Assembly: GCF_020171945.1 (NCBI RefSeq)
Contig: NZ_JAIVAP010000002.1
Coordinates: forward strand, 124,001-188,000
Reading direction: 5' to 3'
Source: Bacillus infantis
Lineage (GTDB): Bacteria; Bacillota; Bacilli; Bacillales; Cytobacillaceae
Length of the DNA: 64,000 nucleotides
In this document: piece by piece, positions 9,233 to 17,549 of the stretch
Layout of the letters: each line of letters starts with the position of its first letter
How positions within the stretch are numbered: position 1 is the first letter of the stretch
Notes under the pieces: generated by a model
Database searches by the model: none
The model's input: only the letters and a program-made list of their open reading frames with translations
What the model was told of the DNA's origin: nothing
Position numbers and translations under genes: made by a program

Positions 9233-9255
9233 AACCCCGGGCAATCGGGGTTTTT
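9233..9255 (+). terminator. Terminator of tpx
   Basis: Stem AACCCCG / CGGGGTT with a 6-nt loop and a following T run. Confidence 0.88.
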
Positions 9256-9377
9256 ATATGCCTTAAGAATGCCCAGGCTGTATTCCACAATCTCCTGAAT
9301 GGCAGGCGGCGGGCTTGTGATCCTGCCGGAACCCCGTTACAATAAGACAATAATATTTTAGCAGGAGGAATGAATTA

Positions 9378-10364
9378 GTGAGTATCACTCCCGTAGAAGA
9401 ACTGTTCTCAGTCTTTAACGAAACAGCTATGATCTTGCAGGAAGAACTGCAATGTACATATTTAGAGGCGCTTGCAGAAACAGGCGATAATATTTTTCAA
9501 GAGTCCATTCTCCAGGACGGACTCAGTGAGCTTAGCGTAAAAAGGCTGAAAAAAAGCTATGAGTCGCTGAATCTTGACCTTTATACAAGCGAGAATATCA
9601 GAAAGTCGTTTCAGCTGGCCATTTTAAAGGGCATGAAGGAAAATGTGCAGCCAAACCATCAGATGACACCGGATGCTGTCGGAATGCTGACGGGTTATCT
9701 TGTGAATAAATTTGTCGGTGCGAAATCTTACCGCCTTCTGGACCCGGCGGTCGGGACAGGCAATCTCCTTACCACTGTCATCAATCAGCAGGAAGGAAAA
9801 AGCATTGAAGCTGTCGGGTCAGATGTGGACGACCTTCTCATCAAGCTTGCCTACATCAATGCCAACCTCCAGAAGCACCCGATCCAATTCTATAACCAGG
9901 ACAGCCTTGAGCCCTTGTTCATTGAAAGCGTGGATGCAGTCATCAGCGACCTTCCGGTTGGGTATTATCCCAACGACATAAGGGCGCAGGATTATGAGCT
10001 GAAGGCAGACGAGGGCCATTCTTATGCCCATCATCTTTTCCTGGAACAAAGCATGCGCCATGTAAAGGAAGGCGGCTATCTGTTCCTGATTGTGCCTAAT
10101 GGCCTGTTTGAAAGTGAACAGGCGGACAAGCTGAAGGAGTATATAGGCAAGACAAGCATCATCCAGGGCCTGCTTCAGCTCCCGGAAACATTGTTTAAAA
10201 ATAAAAATGCCGCAAAAAGCGTTTTTATCCTCCAGAAAAAAGGTGAAGGGGTCACAGCTCCGAAGCAAGCCTTGCTTGTGAACATGCCGAGCCTATCAAA
10301 AACTGAACAGGTCGAGAGGATCCTTAAGCAGGTGGACGCCTGGTTCAGGGAAAACAAGATATAA
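9378..10364 (+). CDS. ytxK: Class I SAM-dependent methyltransferase YtxK
   Basis: A 328-residue protein of the N6-adenine-methyltransferase-like YtxK family. Motif I (SAM binding) is LLDPAVGTGNLL near residue 120. The motif IV position, NPPY in true adenine methylases, reads SDLPVGYY, a variant typical of this family. The target is unknown; no partner specificity or restriction gene is adjacent, so a restriction role is not suggested. The start is GTG at 9378 with GGAGG nine bases upstream. An ATG at 9370 is closed by a stop two codons later. As in B. subtilis it sits between tpx and ackA. Confidence 0.88.
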   Translation: MSITPVEELFSVFNETAMILQEELQCTYLEALAETGDNIFQESILQDGLSELSVKRLKKSYESLNLDLYTSENIRKSFQLAILKGMKENVQPNHQMTPDAVGMLTGYLVNKFVGAKSYRLLDPAVGTGNLLTTVINQQEGKSIEAVGSDVDDLLIKLAYINANLQKHPIQFYNQDSLEPLFIESVDAVISDLPVGYYPNDIRAQDYELKADEGHSYAHHLFLEQSMRHVKEGGYLFLIVPNGLFESEQADKLKEYIGKTSIIQGLLQLPETLFKNKNAAKSVFILQKKGEGVTAPKQALLVNMPSLSKTEQVERILKQVDAWFRENKI

Positions 10365-10370
10365 AAAGAC

Positions 10371-10409
10371 AAAAGCATGATTCCAGACTGGATCATGCTT
10401 TTTCTTTTT
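10371..10409 (+). terminator. Terminator of ytxK
   Basis: 11-bp stem AAAAGCATGAT / ATCATGCTTTT with a 10-nt loop, then further T residues. Confidence 0.9.
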
Positions 10410-10608
10410 GCATAAGAAGCAAATAATTTAATGGGGCTGTCCAGCCTCAATACATGCCCGCAGAAGTTTTCAAAATGAGGGGGATGCGAATGCCGCCGCA
10501 TTAATCGGCAGTCTTTAAATGGAAGTTCTGTTTTAGCAGAAGAGCCGCAGGGGTAATGGGAAAATAGAAGCGAAGATAATCGAAATGTCGGAATACACTT
10601 AATTTTTA

Positions 10609-10623
10609 CTGTAAACGATACCA
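10609..10623 (+). promoter_or_regulatory. cre-like CcpA site upstream of ackA
   Basis: CTGTAAACGATACCA matches the catabolite-responsive-element consensus WTGNAANCGNWNNCW at all positions except the first. Its centre lies about 57 bp upstream of the start point expected from the promoter at 10638-10666. As I recall, that is the distance at which CcpA activates ackA in B. subtilis. Activation of overflow acetate production by CcpA is therefore likely here. In 10410-10608 I see nothing recognisable. Confidence 0.72.
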
Positions 10624-10637
10624 ATTATGAATGTTTC

Positions 10638-10666
10638 TTGAAATCATGCAAGTACAGTGATTAAAT
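10638..10666 (+). promoter_or_regulatory. Probable sigma-A promoter of ackA
   Basis: TTGAAA, 17-bp spacer, TTAAAT. The 190-base untranslated leader that follows shows no structure I recognise. Confidence 0.5.
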
Positions 10667-10859
10667 GGGGAATTGAGAGATAAAATGATGCCAGTTGCAC
10701 ACAATAAATGTGTACCACATCAGGCATTAGATAAGCATCGGTGTTATATAAAGGCTGGCATCCTGGAGAAAAAAGAGATACATTTTCCCCTTGATCCCCA
10801 TTGCACTGGTTAAACATACAGGACGTATGCGAGTCCGCATTTAAAAGGAGCGACATATC

Positions 10860-12047
10860 GTGGCGAAAATTATTGCAATTAATGCTGGAAGTTCTTCATT
10901 GAAATTTCAATTATTTGAAATGCCAAGCGAAGAAGTAATCACAAAAGGTTTAATTGAAAGAATTGGTCTGAATGATGCGGTTTTCAGTATTTCTGTCAAT
11001 GGCGAGAAGCAGACGGAAGTGACGGAAATCCCTGACCATGAGGTTGCAGTCAAGCTTCTGCTCAACAAGCTGACTGATCTAAAGATCATTGAATCCCTGG
11101 ATGAAATTGAAGGGATCGGCCACCGTGTAGTACACGGAGGAGAAGAGTTTGCAGATTCTGCGGTTATCACGGAAGACGTGCTGAGTAAAATTGATGCCCT
11201 TTCCGAGCTGGCTCCTCTTCACAATCCTGCAAACATTACAGGAATCAAGGCATTCCAGCAGGTGCTTCCAAATGTGCCGGCAGTAGCTGTTTTTGATACT
11301 GCATTCCACCAGACAATGCCTGAAAGCTCGTTCTTGTACAGCCTTCCTTATGAGTATTATGAGAAGTTCGGCATCCGTAAATACGGCTTCCACGGAACTT
11401 CACATAAATATGTATCAGAGCGTGCAGCAGAGCTTCTTGGCCGTCCGCTTGAGCAGCTTCGCCTGCTTTCCTGCCACTTGGGGAACGGTGCGAGCATCGC
11501 GGCCATCGAAGGCGGAAAATCAATTGATACATCCATGGGCTTTACACCGCTTGCCGGTGTGACAATGGGTACCCGTTCAGGGAATATTGACCCTGCTTTA
11601 ATTCCATTCATCATGGAGAAAACAGGCAAGTCTGCTGATGAAGTACTTAATGTACTGAATAAAGAGAGCGGGATGCTTGGGGTTTCCGGTTTCTCAAGCG
11701 ACCTTCGCGACATCGAGGTTCAAGCGTCTGAAGGCAACGAAAGAGCAGAGCTTGCTCTTGAAGTGTTTGCAAACCGGATCCACAAATATATCGGCTCTTA
11801 TGCTTCCCGTATGTACGGCGTAGATGCCATCATCTTTACAGCGGGCATCGGCGAAAATAGTGCTGAAATCCGTGAGCGTGTCCTTCAGGGACTGGAATTC
11901 ATGGGCGTATATTGGGACCCTGCATTGAACAAGGTCCGCGGCGAGGAAACATTCGTCAATTATCCTCACTCACCGGTCAAGGTCATCGTCATCCCGACAA
12001 ATGAAGAAGTTATGATCGCCAGGGATGTAGTAAGGCTTGCGAAATAA
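10860..12047 (+). CDS. ackA: Acetate kinase
   Basis: Interconverts acetyl phosphate plus ADP and acetate plus ATP, the last step of overflow acetate metabolism. It has 395 residues, the normal length. Family motifs of the ASKHA fold are [12 protein letters not shown] at the N-terminus, [18 protein letters not shown], the phosphate loop [22 protein letters not shown] and [14 protein letters not shown]. The start is GTG at 10860 with AAAAGGAG nine bases upstream. It is monocistronic between terminators, with a CcpA site and promoter upstream. Confidence 0.97.
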   Translation: MAKIIAINAGSSSLKFQLFEMPSEEVITKGLIERIGLNDAVFSISVNGEKQTEVTEIPDHEVAVKLLLNKLTDLKIIESLDEIEGIGHRVVHGGEEFADSAVITEDVLSKIDALSELAPLHNPANITGIKAFQQVLPNVPAVAVFDTAFHQTMPESSFLYSLPYEYYEKFGIRKYGFHGTSHKYVSERAAELLGRPLEQLRLLSCHLGNGASIAAIEGGKSIDTSMGFTPLAGVTMGTRSGNIDPALIPFIMEKTGKSADEVLNVLNKESGMLGVSGFSSDLRDIEVQASEGNERAELALEVFANRIHKYIGSYASRMYGVDAIIFTAGIGENSAEIRERVLQGLEFMGVYWDPALNKVRGEETFVNYPHSPVKVIVIPTNEEVMIARDVVRLAK

Positions 12048-12061
12048 TATTTGAATTACTG

Positions 12062-12101
12062 GAAGGACGAAGGAGCCAAGGCTTCTTTGTCCTTTTGTTT
12101 T
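12062..12101 (+). terminator. Terminator of ackA
   Basis: Imperfect stem AAGGACGAAGGAGCC / GGCTTCTTTGTCCTT, then TTG and five T residues. Confidence 0.75.
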
Positions 12102-12185
12102 TCTGCCTTCTCCATTCAATGAAACAGGATTTGCCTGAACCTATATGCTATACTGAACAAAAACACTGGCAAGGAGGATGAATAT

Positions 12186-13028
12186 ATGGCTTTAAACGGA
12201 CGGGAAGAACAGGCTTTATCTGAGATCGCACAATGGGAAGACAAGCTGGCGCAGTATGAATCCAATGATTTGGAGCTGACCTATGACAAATATCTGGAAA
12301 AGGCATTCCTGCTGCTTCCTGAGAAAACTCAGCAGCAATTTTTTGCGTCCCTGGATAACTGGCTGTTCCATCTCCATGCCTTGATCCAAAGCTCACAGCT
12401 CCAGCTGGATGCAAAGGAGCGGATCCTTTCTGCAGGCCGCATCTTTGACGCGGGCATTGAAACAGTGGAAGATCTGGCCTCATTGGATATCAATCAGCTG
12501 CAATACATAGCCAATCAGCAGATTGCCCGCCACCGCCTTTACTCATTTGCACAGGGAGGGGCTTCGGGGACCGGCGGAGTGCTGCTGCTTGGATCTGATC
12601 TTCCTGCCATGGCTGTCATCAACTTGCGTGCAGTCCAGCTCATTGCGATGACATATGGAATTGAAGTGAACACGCCTTATGAGATGATGGTTTCCTTAAA
12701 GGTGTTTTGCTCATCGATCCTGCCGCCTCGGCTGCAGGGACAGGCTTGGGAGCAGCTTTTAGCCGAACTGGAGAATGCGGAAGAAGCTTATTTTTATGAG
12801 GGACAGGAGGAACTGACAGACATCGCATGGATGGGACAGCCAATTAAACAGCTTTTTAAAGGCCTGGCTATAGCGGCTTTCAAAAGGAAATCCATCCAGG
12901 GCATCCCGCTTGTCAGCATGGCCATAGGAGCAGGGGCAAACTATCAGTTTACCAGGAAGGTCACTGATTTCGCCCACAAATATTATCAGTACAGGTATTT
13001 GCTGAAGAAGCAGGGAGACGTGCGATGA
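12186..13028 (+). CDS. EcsC family protein
   Basis: A 280-residue protein resembling the EcsC family, named from the third gene of the B. subtilis ecs ABC-transporter operon; biochemical role unknown. The N-terminal 100 residues are helical and charged. A glycine-rich, hydrophobic central segment (GGASGTGGVLLLGSDLPAMA) and a second hydrophobic patch near the C-terminus (IPLVSMAIGAGANYQFT) suggest membrane contact. AAGGAGGATG precedes the ATG at 12186. Its stop overlaps the moaB start by four bases (ATGA), so translation is probably coupled. That pairing with a molybdopterin gene has no obvious functional explanation. Confidence 0.8.
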   Translation: MALNGREEQALSEIAQWEDKLAQYESNDLELTYDKYLEKAFLLLPEKTQQQFFASLDNWLFHLHALIQSSQLQLDAKERILSAGRIFDAGIETVEDLASLDINQLQYIANQQIARHRLYSFAQGGASGTGGVLLLGSDLPAMAVINLRAVQLIAMTYGIEVNTPYEMMVSLKVFCSSILPPRLQGQAWEQLLAELENAEEAYFYEGQEELTDIAWMGQPIKQLFKGLAIAAFKRKSIQGIPLVSMAIGAGANYQFTRKVTDFAHKYYQYRYLLKKQGDVR

Positions 13029-13540
13029 GCAGCGAAGAACATAAAAAAGAAGCTCCAAAAACAGTCAGATGCAAAATCATTACTATCAGTGATACAAGAA
13101 ATGCGGAGACTGACAAAAGCGGAAAGCTGATGAAGGAGTTCCTTGAAGCGGAAGGCCATCTGGTATCTTCCTATCAGATAGTGGCGGATGAAAAAGAAAA
13201 AATCAGCGAGGCGGTTCTGGAGGGATGTTCAGACCCGGAGATCGATGCAGTACTTACCAATGGCGGGACTGGAATTGCTTTAAGGGACGTAACCATTGAA
13301 ACGGTGAGCGCTCTTTATCAAAAGGAAATTACCGGCTTCGGAGAAATATTCCGTATGCTAAGCTACCAGGAGGACATCGGCCCGGCTGCAATCCTCTCCC
13401 GCGCTTCTGCTGGCATCATTGAGAATACTCCGGTCTTTTCCACACCGGGATCATCGGGTGCAGTAAGGCTGGCTATGCATAAATTGATCATCCCGGAGCT
13501 CGGGCATGTTGTCAGGGAAGTAAAGAAGGATCTTGGATAA
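13025..13540 (+). CDS. moaB: Molybdenum cofactor biosynthesis protein MoaB
   Basis: A 171-residue MoaB/MogA-type protein that adenylylates molybdopterin before metal insertion. The MPT-binding signature is visible as LTNGGTGIALRDVTIE, followed by GEIFRMLSY and the TPGSSGAVRLAM loop. The N-terminus carries about 14 extra polar residues. It overlaps the upstream EcsC-like gene by four bases and ends in a very stable terminator. No other moa or mob gene is in this window, as is also true of isolated moaB genes in Bacillus. Confidence 0.93.
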   Translation: MSSEEHKKEAPKTVRCKIITISDTRNAETDKSGKLMKEFLEAEGHLVSSYQIVADEKEKISEAVLEGCSDPEIDAVLTNGGTGIALRDVTIETVSALYQKEITGFGEIFRMLSYQEDIGPAAILSRASAGIIENTPVFSTPGSSGAVRLAMHKLIIPELGHVVREVKKDLG

Positions 13541-13547
13541 AAAGATT

Positions 13548-13578
13548 GCGGGGCGCCATTATGGCGCCCCGCCTTTTT
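13548..13578 (+). terminator. Terminator of the EcsC-like gene and moaB
   Basis: Stem GCGGGGCGCCA / TGGCGCCCCGC around a 3-nt loop, then CCTTTTT. Confidence 0.92.
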
Positions 13579-13607
13579 GCTTCCGTGCACATTATTCCTG
13601 TGTAATA

Positions 13608-13922
13608 TCAGCGATGCAGTTTTCCCCCGATTTCCTGATTGGCCCTGTACCACAGCCAAAGATCGTTGATGATGGAAGCAAGGTCTGCGATCTCGCTGTT
13701 CAGTCTGCATGAAAGCTCAAAATTTTCTTCATCTGCAAGCTGGTCCTGCCTGCGGTTTATCTGTGACTCAAGCTCCGATATCCTGTCCGGGATCCCCCCG
13801 CGGATTTTCTCCCATGTATACAGGATTTCCTGGCGCTCTTCCTGCGGGTACTCTTCCCACTCGCCGTCCAGCACAGGAACCGCAATCCCCATTCGCCCAT
13901 CCAAAACAAAAACATCCTCCAT
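13608..13922 (-). CDS. Conserved Bacillus hypothetical protein
   Basis: A 104-residue acidic protein with no membrane segment. The N-terminal half (EDVFVLDGRMGIAVPVLDG) looks beta-rich. The C-terminal half is a predicted long helix or coiled coil with regular hydrophobic spacing (DRISELESQINRRQDQLADE), ending in a Trp-rich stretch (LWLWYRANQ). I recognise it as the kind of short protein found near argGH in Bacillus but cannot name a function. AAGGGG lies about nine bases before the ATG at 13922. It is convergent with moaB and divergent from argG. Confidence 0.72.
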   Translation of the reverse strand: MEDVFVLDGRMGIAVPVLDGEWEEYPQEERQEILYTWEKIRGGIPDRISELESQINRRQDQLADEENFELSCRLNSEIADLASIINDLWLWYRANQEIGGKLHR

Positions 13923-13959
13923 CTCATCCGTCCCCTTAAAATAGGCTGCTTTTATTGTA

Positions 13960-14015
13960 CATGGTGACAGGCACCTATACCAGTCGGCTGACTGGTACAG
14001 GTGCCTGTCACCATG
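13960..14015. repeat. 56-bp near-perfect palindrome (REP-like)
   Basis: Two arms pair around a GGCT loop with a single mismatch: CATGGTGACAGGCACCT pairs with AGGTGCCTGTCACCATG, and TACCAGTC with GACTGGTA. The core GGTGACAGGCACC is a motif I associate with dispersed palindromes in Bacillus genomes. It lies between the divergent hypothetical gene and the argG regulatory region, without a T run, so it does not look like an ordinary terminator. Confidence 0.88.
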
Positions 14016-14043
14016 GGTGGTGTGATAAATTTTTATACATTTT

Positions 14044-14061
14044 AACGAATAACTATTGAAT
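14044..14061 (+). promoter_or_regulatory. ARG box 1 (ArgR/AhrC operator)
   Basis: AACGAATAACTATTGAAT resembles the arginine-repressor operator of Bacillus (ATGAATA plus an inverted TATTCA half). It lies upstream of a possible argG promoter (TTGTTA at 14075 and a TATA-rich element near 14099-14106). Confidence 0.55.
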
Positions 14062-14117
14062 TAATCCTGGAATATTGTTAGAGTAATAACTAGTTAATTG
14101 TATAAAAACATAATTTA

Positions 14118-14135
14118 AATGAATATTTATTCGTT
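14118..14135 (+). promoter_or_regulatory. ARG box 2 (ArgR/AhrC operator)
   Basis: AATGAATATTTATTCGTT is an inverted repeat GAATA-TTTATTC close to the ARG box consensus. It is downstream of the putative -10 and 24 bases before the argG start. Two boxes about 74 bp apart, on either side of the promoter, suit looping repression by the hexameric repressor. Confidence 0.65.
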
Positions 14136-14158
14136 CATCTATAGAGGAGGAAATTTTC

Positions 14159-15364
14159 ATGTCAAATCAAAAAGTTGTTTTAGCATACTCAGGCGGACTG
14201 GATACTTCTGTGGCGATTAAATGGCTTGGCGACCAGGGTTACTCGGTGGTTGCGTGCTGCCTTGACGTTGGGGAAGGCAAGGATCTGAAGTTCATCCAGG
14301 AAAAGGCGCTTAAAGTGGGAGCCGTCCAGTCATATGTGCTGGATGTGAAAGAAGAGTTTGCGAATGAATATGCACTTGCAGCCCTTCAGGCGCATGCTCT
14401 TTATGAAGGCAAATACCCGCTTGTATCTGCTCTTTCAAGGCCCCTTATTGCTAAAAAGCTTGTTGAAGTGGCTGAAAAGGAAGGCGCCGTTGCGGTTGCC
14501 CATGGCTGTACAGGAAAAGGAAATGACCAGGTAAGGTTCGAGGTATCGATACAGGCGCTTAATCCAGATCTCAAGGTGCTCGCGCCTGTAAGGGAATGGA
14601 AATGGTCCAGAGAAGAAGAAATCCAATATGCAAAGGATAATAATATCCCGATTCCGATCAATCTGGATTCCCCGTTCTCCATAGACCAAAACCTCTGGGG
14701 CCGCAGCAACGAATGCGGGATCCTGGAAGATCCATGGGCTGCACCGCCTGAAGAGGCCTACGATCTGACAACCAGCCTGGATTATACGCCTGACACCCCT
14801 GACATTGTGGAAATTGAATTCAGTAAAGGGGTGCCGGTAAGCCTGAACGGAAAAGCTTATCCGTTATCCGAATTGATCCTTGAGCTGAACCTGATGGCAG
14901 GCAAGCATGGAGTCGGGCGCATTGACCATGTTGAGAACAGACTTGTCGGCATCAAATCAAGGGAAGTCTATGAATGTCCCGGAGCCATGACACTGATCAA
15001 AGCGCATAAAGAACTTGAAGATCTTACCCTTGTGAAAGAGCTTGCCCATTTCAAGCCTGTCATCGAGAAAAAACTGACTGAGCTGATCTATGAAGGGCTT
15101 TGGTTCTCGCCATTGAAAAAGGCTTTAACGGCTTTCCTTGAGGAAACACAAAAGCATGTGACTGGAACTGTAAGGGTGAAATTGTTCAAGGGGCACAGCA
15201 TCGTCGAAGGCAGAAAATCTCCCTATTCCCTTTATGATGAAAAATTGGCCACCTATACCTCTGAAGATGAATTCGACCATAATGCTGCTGTTGGCTTTAT
15301 CCAGCTATGGGGTCTGCCGACCAAGGTTCAAAGCATTGTACAAAATAAGAAGGTGACAGTGTGA
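14159..15364 (+). CDS. argG: Argininosuccinate synthase
   Basis: Condenses citrulline and aspartate using ATP, the seventh step of arginine synthesis. It has 401 residues. The N-terminal PP-loop [15 protein letters not shown] binds [16 protein letters not shown] and [13 protein letters not shown] are further active-site segments. GAGGAGG precedes the ATG at 14159. Its TGA overlaps the GTG start of argH, so the pair is translationally coupled. Regulation by arginine is expected from the two ARG boxes upstream. Confidence 0.97.
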   Translation: MSNQKVVLAYSGGLDTSVAIKWLGDQGYSVVACCLDVGEGKDLKFIQEKALKVGAVQSYVLDVKEEFANEYALAALQAHALYEGKYPLVSALSRPLIAKKLVEVAEKEGAVAVAHGCTGKGNDQVRFEVSIQALNPDLKVLAPVREWKWSREEEIQYAKDNNIPIPINLDSPFSIDQNLWGRSNECGILEDPWAAPPEEAYDLTTSLDYTPDTPDIVEIEFSKGVPVSLNGKAYPLSELILELNLMAGKHGVGRIDHVENRLVGIKSREVYECPGAMTLIKAHKELEDLTLVKELAHFKPVIEKKLTELIYEGLWFSPLKKALTAFLEETQKHVTGTVRVKLFKGHSIVEGRKSPYSLYDEKLATYTSEDEFDHNAAVGFIQLWGLPTKVQSIVQNKKVTV

Positions 15365-16749
15365 AGAAACTTTGGGGAGGAAGATTTACGAAATCAGCAG
15401 AGGAATGGGTGGATGAATTCGGCGCCTCCATTTCCTTTGACCAGGAGCTTGTTGAGGAGGATATAGAGGGAAGCCTTGCGCACGTGGAAATGCTGTCCAG
15501 CTGCGGCATCATTGAAAAAGAGGAAGCAGCACAGATCCAAAAGGGGCTCAAGCTGTTAAAGGAAAAATCCCAGGAAGGGGAGCTTCCTTTCTCCGTAAAG
15601 CTAGAGGATATCCATCTGAACCTGGAAAGCCTGCTTACGGACGAAATCGGGCCTGTCGGCGGCAAGCTTCATACAGGCAGAAGCAGGAATGACCAGGTAG
15701 CAGCAGATATGCATCTGTATCTAAAGAAACAGGCAGCGCATGTTATCGAGCTGATTGAAGAGCTCCAGGCAGCGCTCCTTTCCCAGGCAGAGGAGAATGT
15801 GGAGACCCTCATGCCGGGCTATACTCATCTTCAGAGAGCCCAGCCCATTTCTTTTGCGCATCACTTGATGGCTTATTTTTGGATGCTGGAAAGGGATAAG
15901 GAGAGATACAGTGAGAACTTGAAAAGGATCAATATTTCTCCTCTTGGTGCAGGAGCCCTTGCCGGCACAACCTTTCCGATCGACCGCGAGCTGACAGCGA
16001 GTCTGCTCGGCTTTGATGACATCTATGAAAACAGCATGGATGCCGTAAGCGACAGGGACTTTATCATTGAATTCCTCTCAGCAAGCAGCATCCTGATGAT
16101 GCACCTGTCCCGTTTCAGCGAGGAAATCATTCTCTGGTCCAGCCAGGAATTCCGGTTCATTGAGCTCGATGACAGCTTTGCAACAGGCAGCAGCATTATG
16201 CCGCAGAAGAAAAACCCGGACATGGCGGAGCTGATCCGCGGAAAAACTGGCCGTGTCTATGGCAATCTTGTCAGCCTGCTTACGGTACTGAAGGGGCTGC
16301 CTCTCGCTTACAACAAAGATATGCAGGAAGATAAAGAGGGCATGTTTGATACGGTCAAAACGGTTATTGGCTCACTTAAAATTTTTTCCGGCATGGTTGC
16401 ATCCATGAAGGTTAACGGTGAAGTAATGGAGAGTGCCACGAAAAGCGATTTTTCCAATGCGACAGAGCTCGCAGATTATCTTTCAGGTAAAGGTCTCCCA
16501 TTCAGGGAAGCGCATGAAATTGTCGGGAAGCTTGTACTTGACTGTGTGAATAGAGGCTGCTTCCTTTCCGGCCTGCCAATGGATGTATATAAAGAGGCAA
16601 GCTCACTTTTTGAAGAGGATATTTATGAAGTCCTTGACCCGAGGGCAGCTGTCGCGAGAAGGAACAGCCAGGGGGGCACAGGGTTTGCCCAAATAAAAAA
16701 GGCGCTGGAAAAAGCAAAAGGCCGCCTGAAGGACAAAGCCTATTCATAA
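15361..16749 (+). CDS. argH: Argininosuccinate lyase
   Basis: Splits argininosuccinate into arginine and fumarate. It has 462 residues of the fumarase/aspartase fold: [12 protein letters not shown] at the N-terminus, [19 protein letters not shown]-like [12 protein letters not shown], and the superfamily signature [14 protein letters not shown] carrying the catalytic serine loop. The start is GTG at 15361 inside the end of argG (GTGA overlap). A terminator shared with the convergent stress-protein gene follows directly. Confidence 0.97.
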   Translation: MKKLWGGRFTKSAEEWVDEFGASISFDQELVEEDIEGSLAHVEMLSSCGIIEKEEAAQIQKGLKLLKEKSQEGELPFSVKLEDIHLNLESLLTDEIGPVGGKLHTGRSRNDQVAADMHLYLKKQAAHVIELIEELQAALLSQAEENVETLMPGYTHLQRAQPISFAHHLMAYFWMLERDKERYSENLKRINISPLGAGALAGTTFPIDRELTASLLGFDDIYENSMDAVSDRDFIIEFLSASSILMMHLSRFSEEIILWSSQEFRFIELDDSFATGSSIMPQKKNPDMAELIRGKTGRVYGNLVSLLTVLKGLPLAYNKDMQEDKEGMFDTVKTVIGSLKIFSGMVASMKVNGEVMESATKSDFSNATELADYLSGKGLPFREAHEIVGKLVLDCVNRGCFLSGLPMDVYKEASSLFEEDIYEVLDPRAAVARRNSQGGTGFAQIKKALEKAKGRLKDKAYS

Positions 16750-16753
16750 CAAT

Positions 16754-16783
16754 AAAGGCCGCTGCAGGGAAGCAGCGGCCTTT
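16754..16783. terminator. Bidirectional terminator between argH and the usp gene
   Basis: Perfect 12-bp stem AAAGGCCGCTGC / GCAGCGGCCTTT with a 6-nt loop. It lies between convergent genes and has T-rich ends on both strands. Confidence 0.88.
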
Positions 16784-16788
16784 AACTT

Positions 16789-17241
16789 TTATTCCGGGTC
16801 TTTTTCGGTCCTGACCACTAGCACATCACAAGGGGCATAGCGGGTGATATGCTCGGAGACGCTGCCGATGAGGAAGCGTTCGACTGCATTCAAACCAGTT
16901 GCCCCGCAGACGATCAGATCTGCATGCTGGACCTTGGCAATTTCCTTGGGGATCTTCACTTTCGGAGAACCATAATCTGTCACATATTCCACATTTTCTA
17001 CTCCAGCCTCCACTGCTTCCTGCTGATACTTTTTAAGCAGCTCGCCTGCAAATGTGTCAGCCCTTTCAGCAATTGTCCTGTCATAGGCTTCGACAGTTGC
17101 AAAGGTGCGTGTATCGATGATATGGGCAAGGGTCAGCCTGGCTTTGTTCCTGACCGCTATACCGACTGCCTTCTTGAAGGCCCATTCCGCCTCTTTGGAA
17201 CCGTCTACTGCTACTAAAATGTTTTTATACGTGAGCGTCAT
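16789..17241 (-). CDS. Universal stress protein, UspA family
   Basis: A 150-residue single-domain Usp with the alpha/beta nucleotide-binding fold. The N-terminal strand is YKNILVAVDGS. The ATP-binding signature G-x2-G-x9-GS appears as GATGLNAVERFLIGSVSEHI, so it belongs to the ATP-binding class. The frame opens at 17247, but GGAGG is only two bases from that ATG and eight bases from the ATG at 17241, which is therefore chosen (MTLTYKN). The precise stress role is not readable from sequence. Confidence 0.92.
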   Translation of the reverse strand: MTLTYKNILVAVDGSKEAEWAFKKAVGIAVRNKARLTLAHIIDTRTFATVEAYDRTIAERADTFAGELLKKYQQEAVEAGVENVEYVTDYGSPKVKIPKEIAKVQHADLIVCGATGLNAVERFLIGSVSEHITRYAPCDVLVVRTEKDPE

Positions 17242-17348
17242 TTGCATCTCCTCCTTTTACCTTTATTATACATTACCCCAAAATGCATAACTGTTACAGA
17301 AATTCGAAAGATAGTATAGATGAAAAAATTTATAAGGGGGAATTGACG

Positions 17349-17504
17349 ATGCCAAAAGAGCCAAAAGGGCAGTCTCATTATATCTATGACGATCAGGGAC
17401 ACAGCCAGGTGAGTGCACAGATCATGGATTCGTACAACAGTGGTGTCATCGACCAGGAAAATGGAAGAGTCGACACATACAGCAGCAAAGAGGAAACAAA
17501 ATAA
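17349..17504 (+). CDS. Small hydrophilic protein, possibly DUF4025/YozQ-like
   Basis: A 51-residue polar protein (MPKEPKGQSHYIYDDQGHSQ...) with no cysteines and no membrane segment. AAGGGGG lies eight bases before the ATG at 17349; the frame upstream to 17283 lacks a ribosome site. The central QIMDSYNSGVID resembles short Bacillus proteins of the YozQ type, but this is from memory and the assignment is weak. It is flanked by the divergent usp gene and by a bidirectional terminator. Confidence 0.68.
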   Translation: MPKEPKGQSHYIYDDQGHSQVSAQIMDSYNSGVIDQENGRVDTYSSKEETK

Positions 17505-17513
17505 AACATTGAA

Positions 17514-17545
17514 AAAAGTGCAGGGCGCGTTTGCCCTGCACTTTT
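17514..17545. terminator. Bidirectional terminator
   Basis: 13-bp perfect stem AAAAGTGCAGGGC / GCCCTGCACTTTT with a 6-nt loop. It separates the small plus-strand gene from the convergent permease gene. Confidence 0.92.
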
Positions 17546-17549
17546 CCCT

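Noticed and set aside
9370-9378. ATG start for ytxK at 9370
   Set aside because: It is in another frame and is stopped after two codons; the GTG at 9378 is the start.
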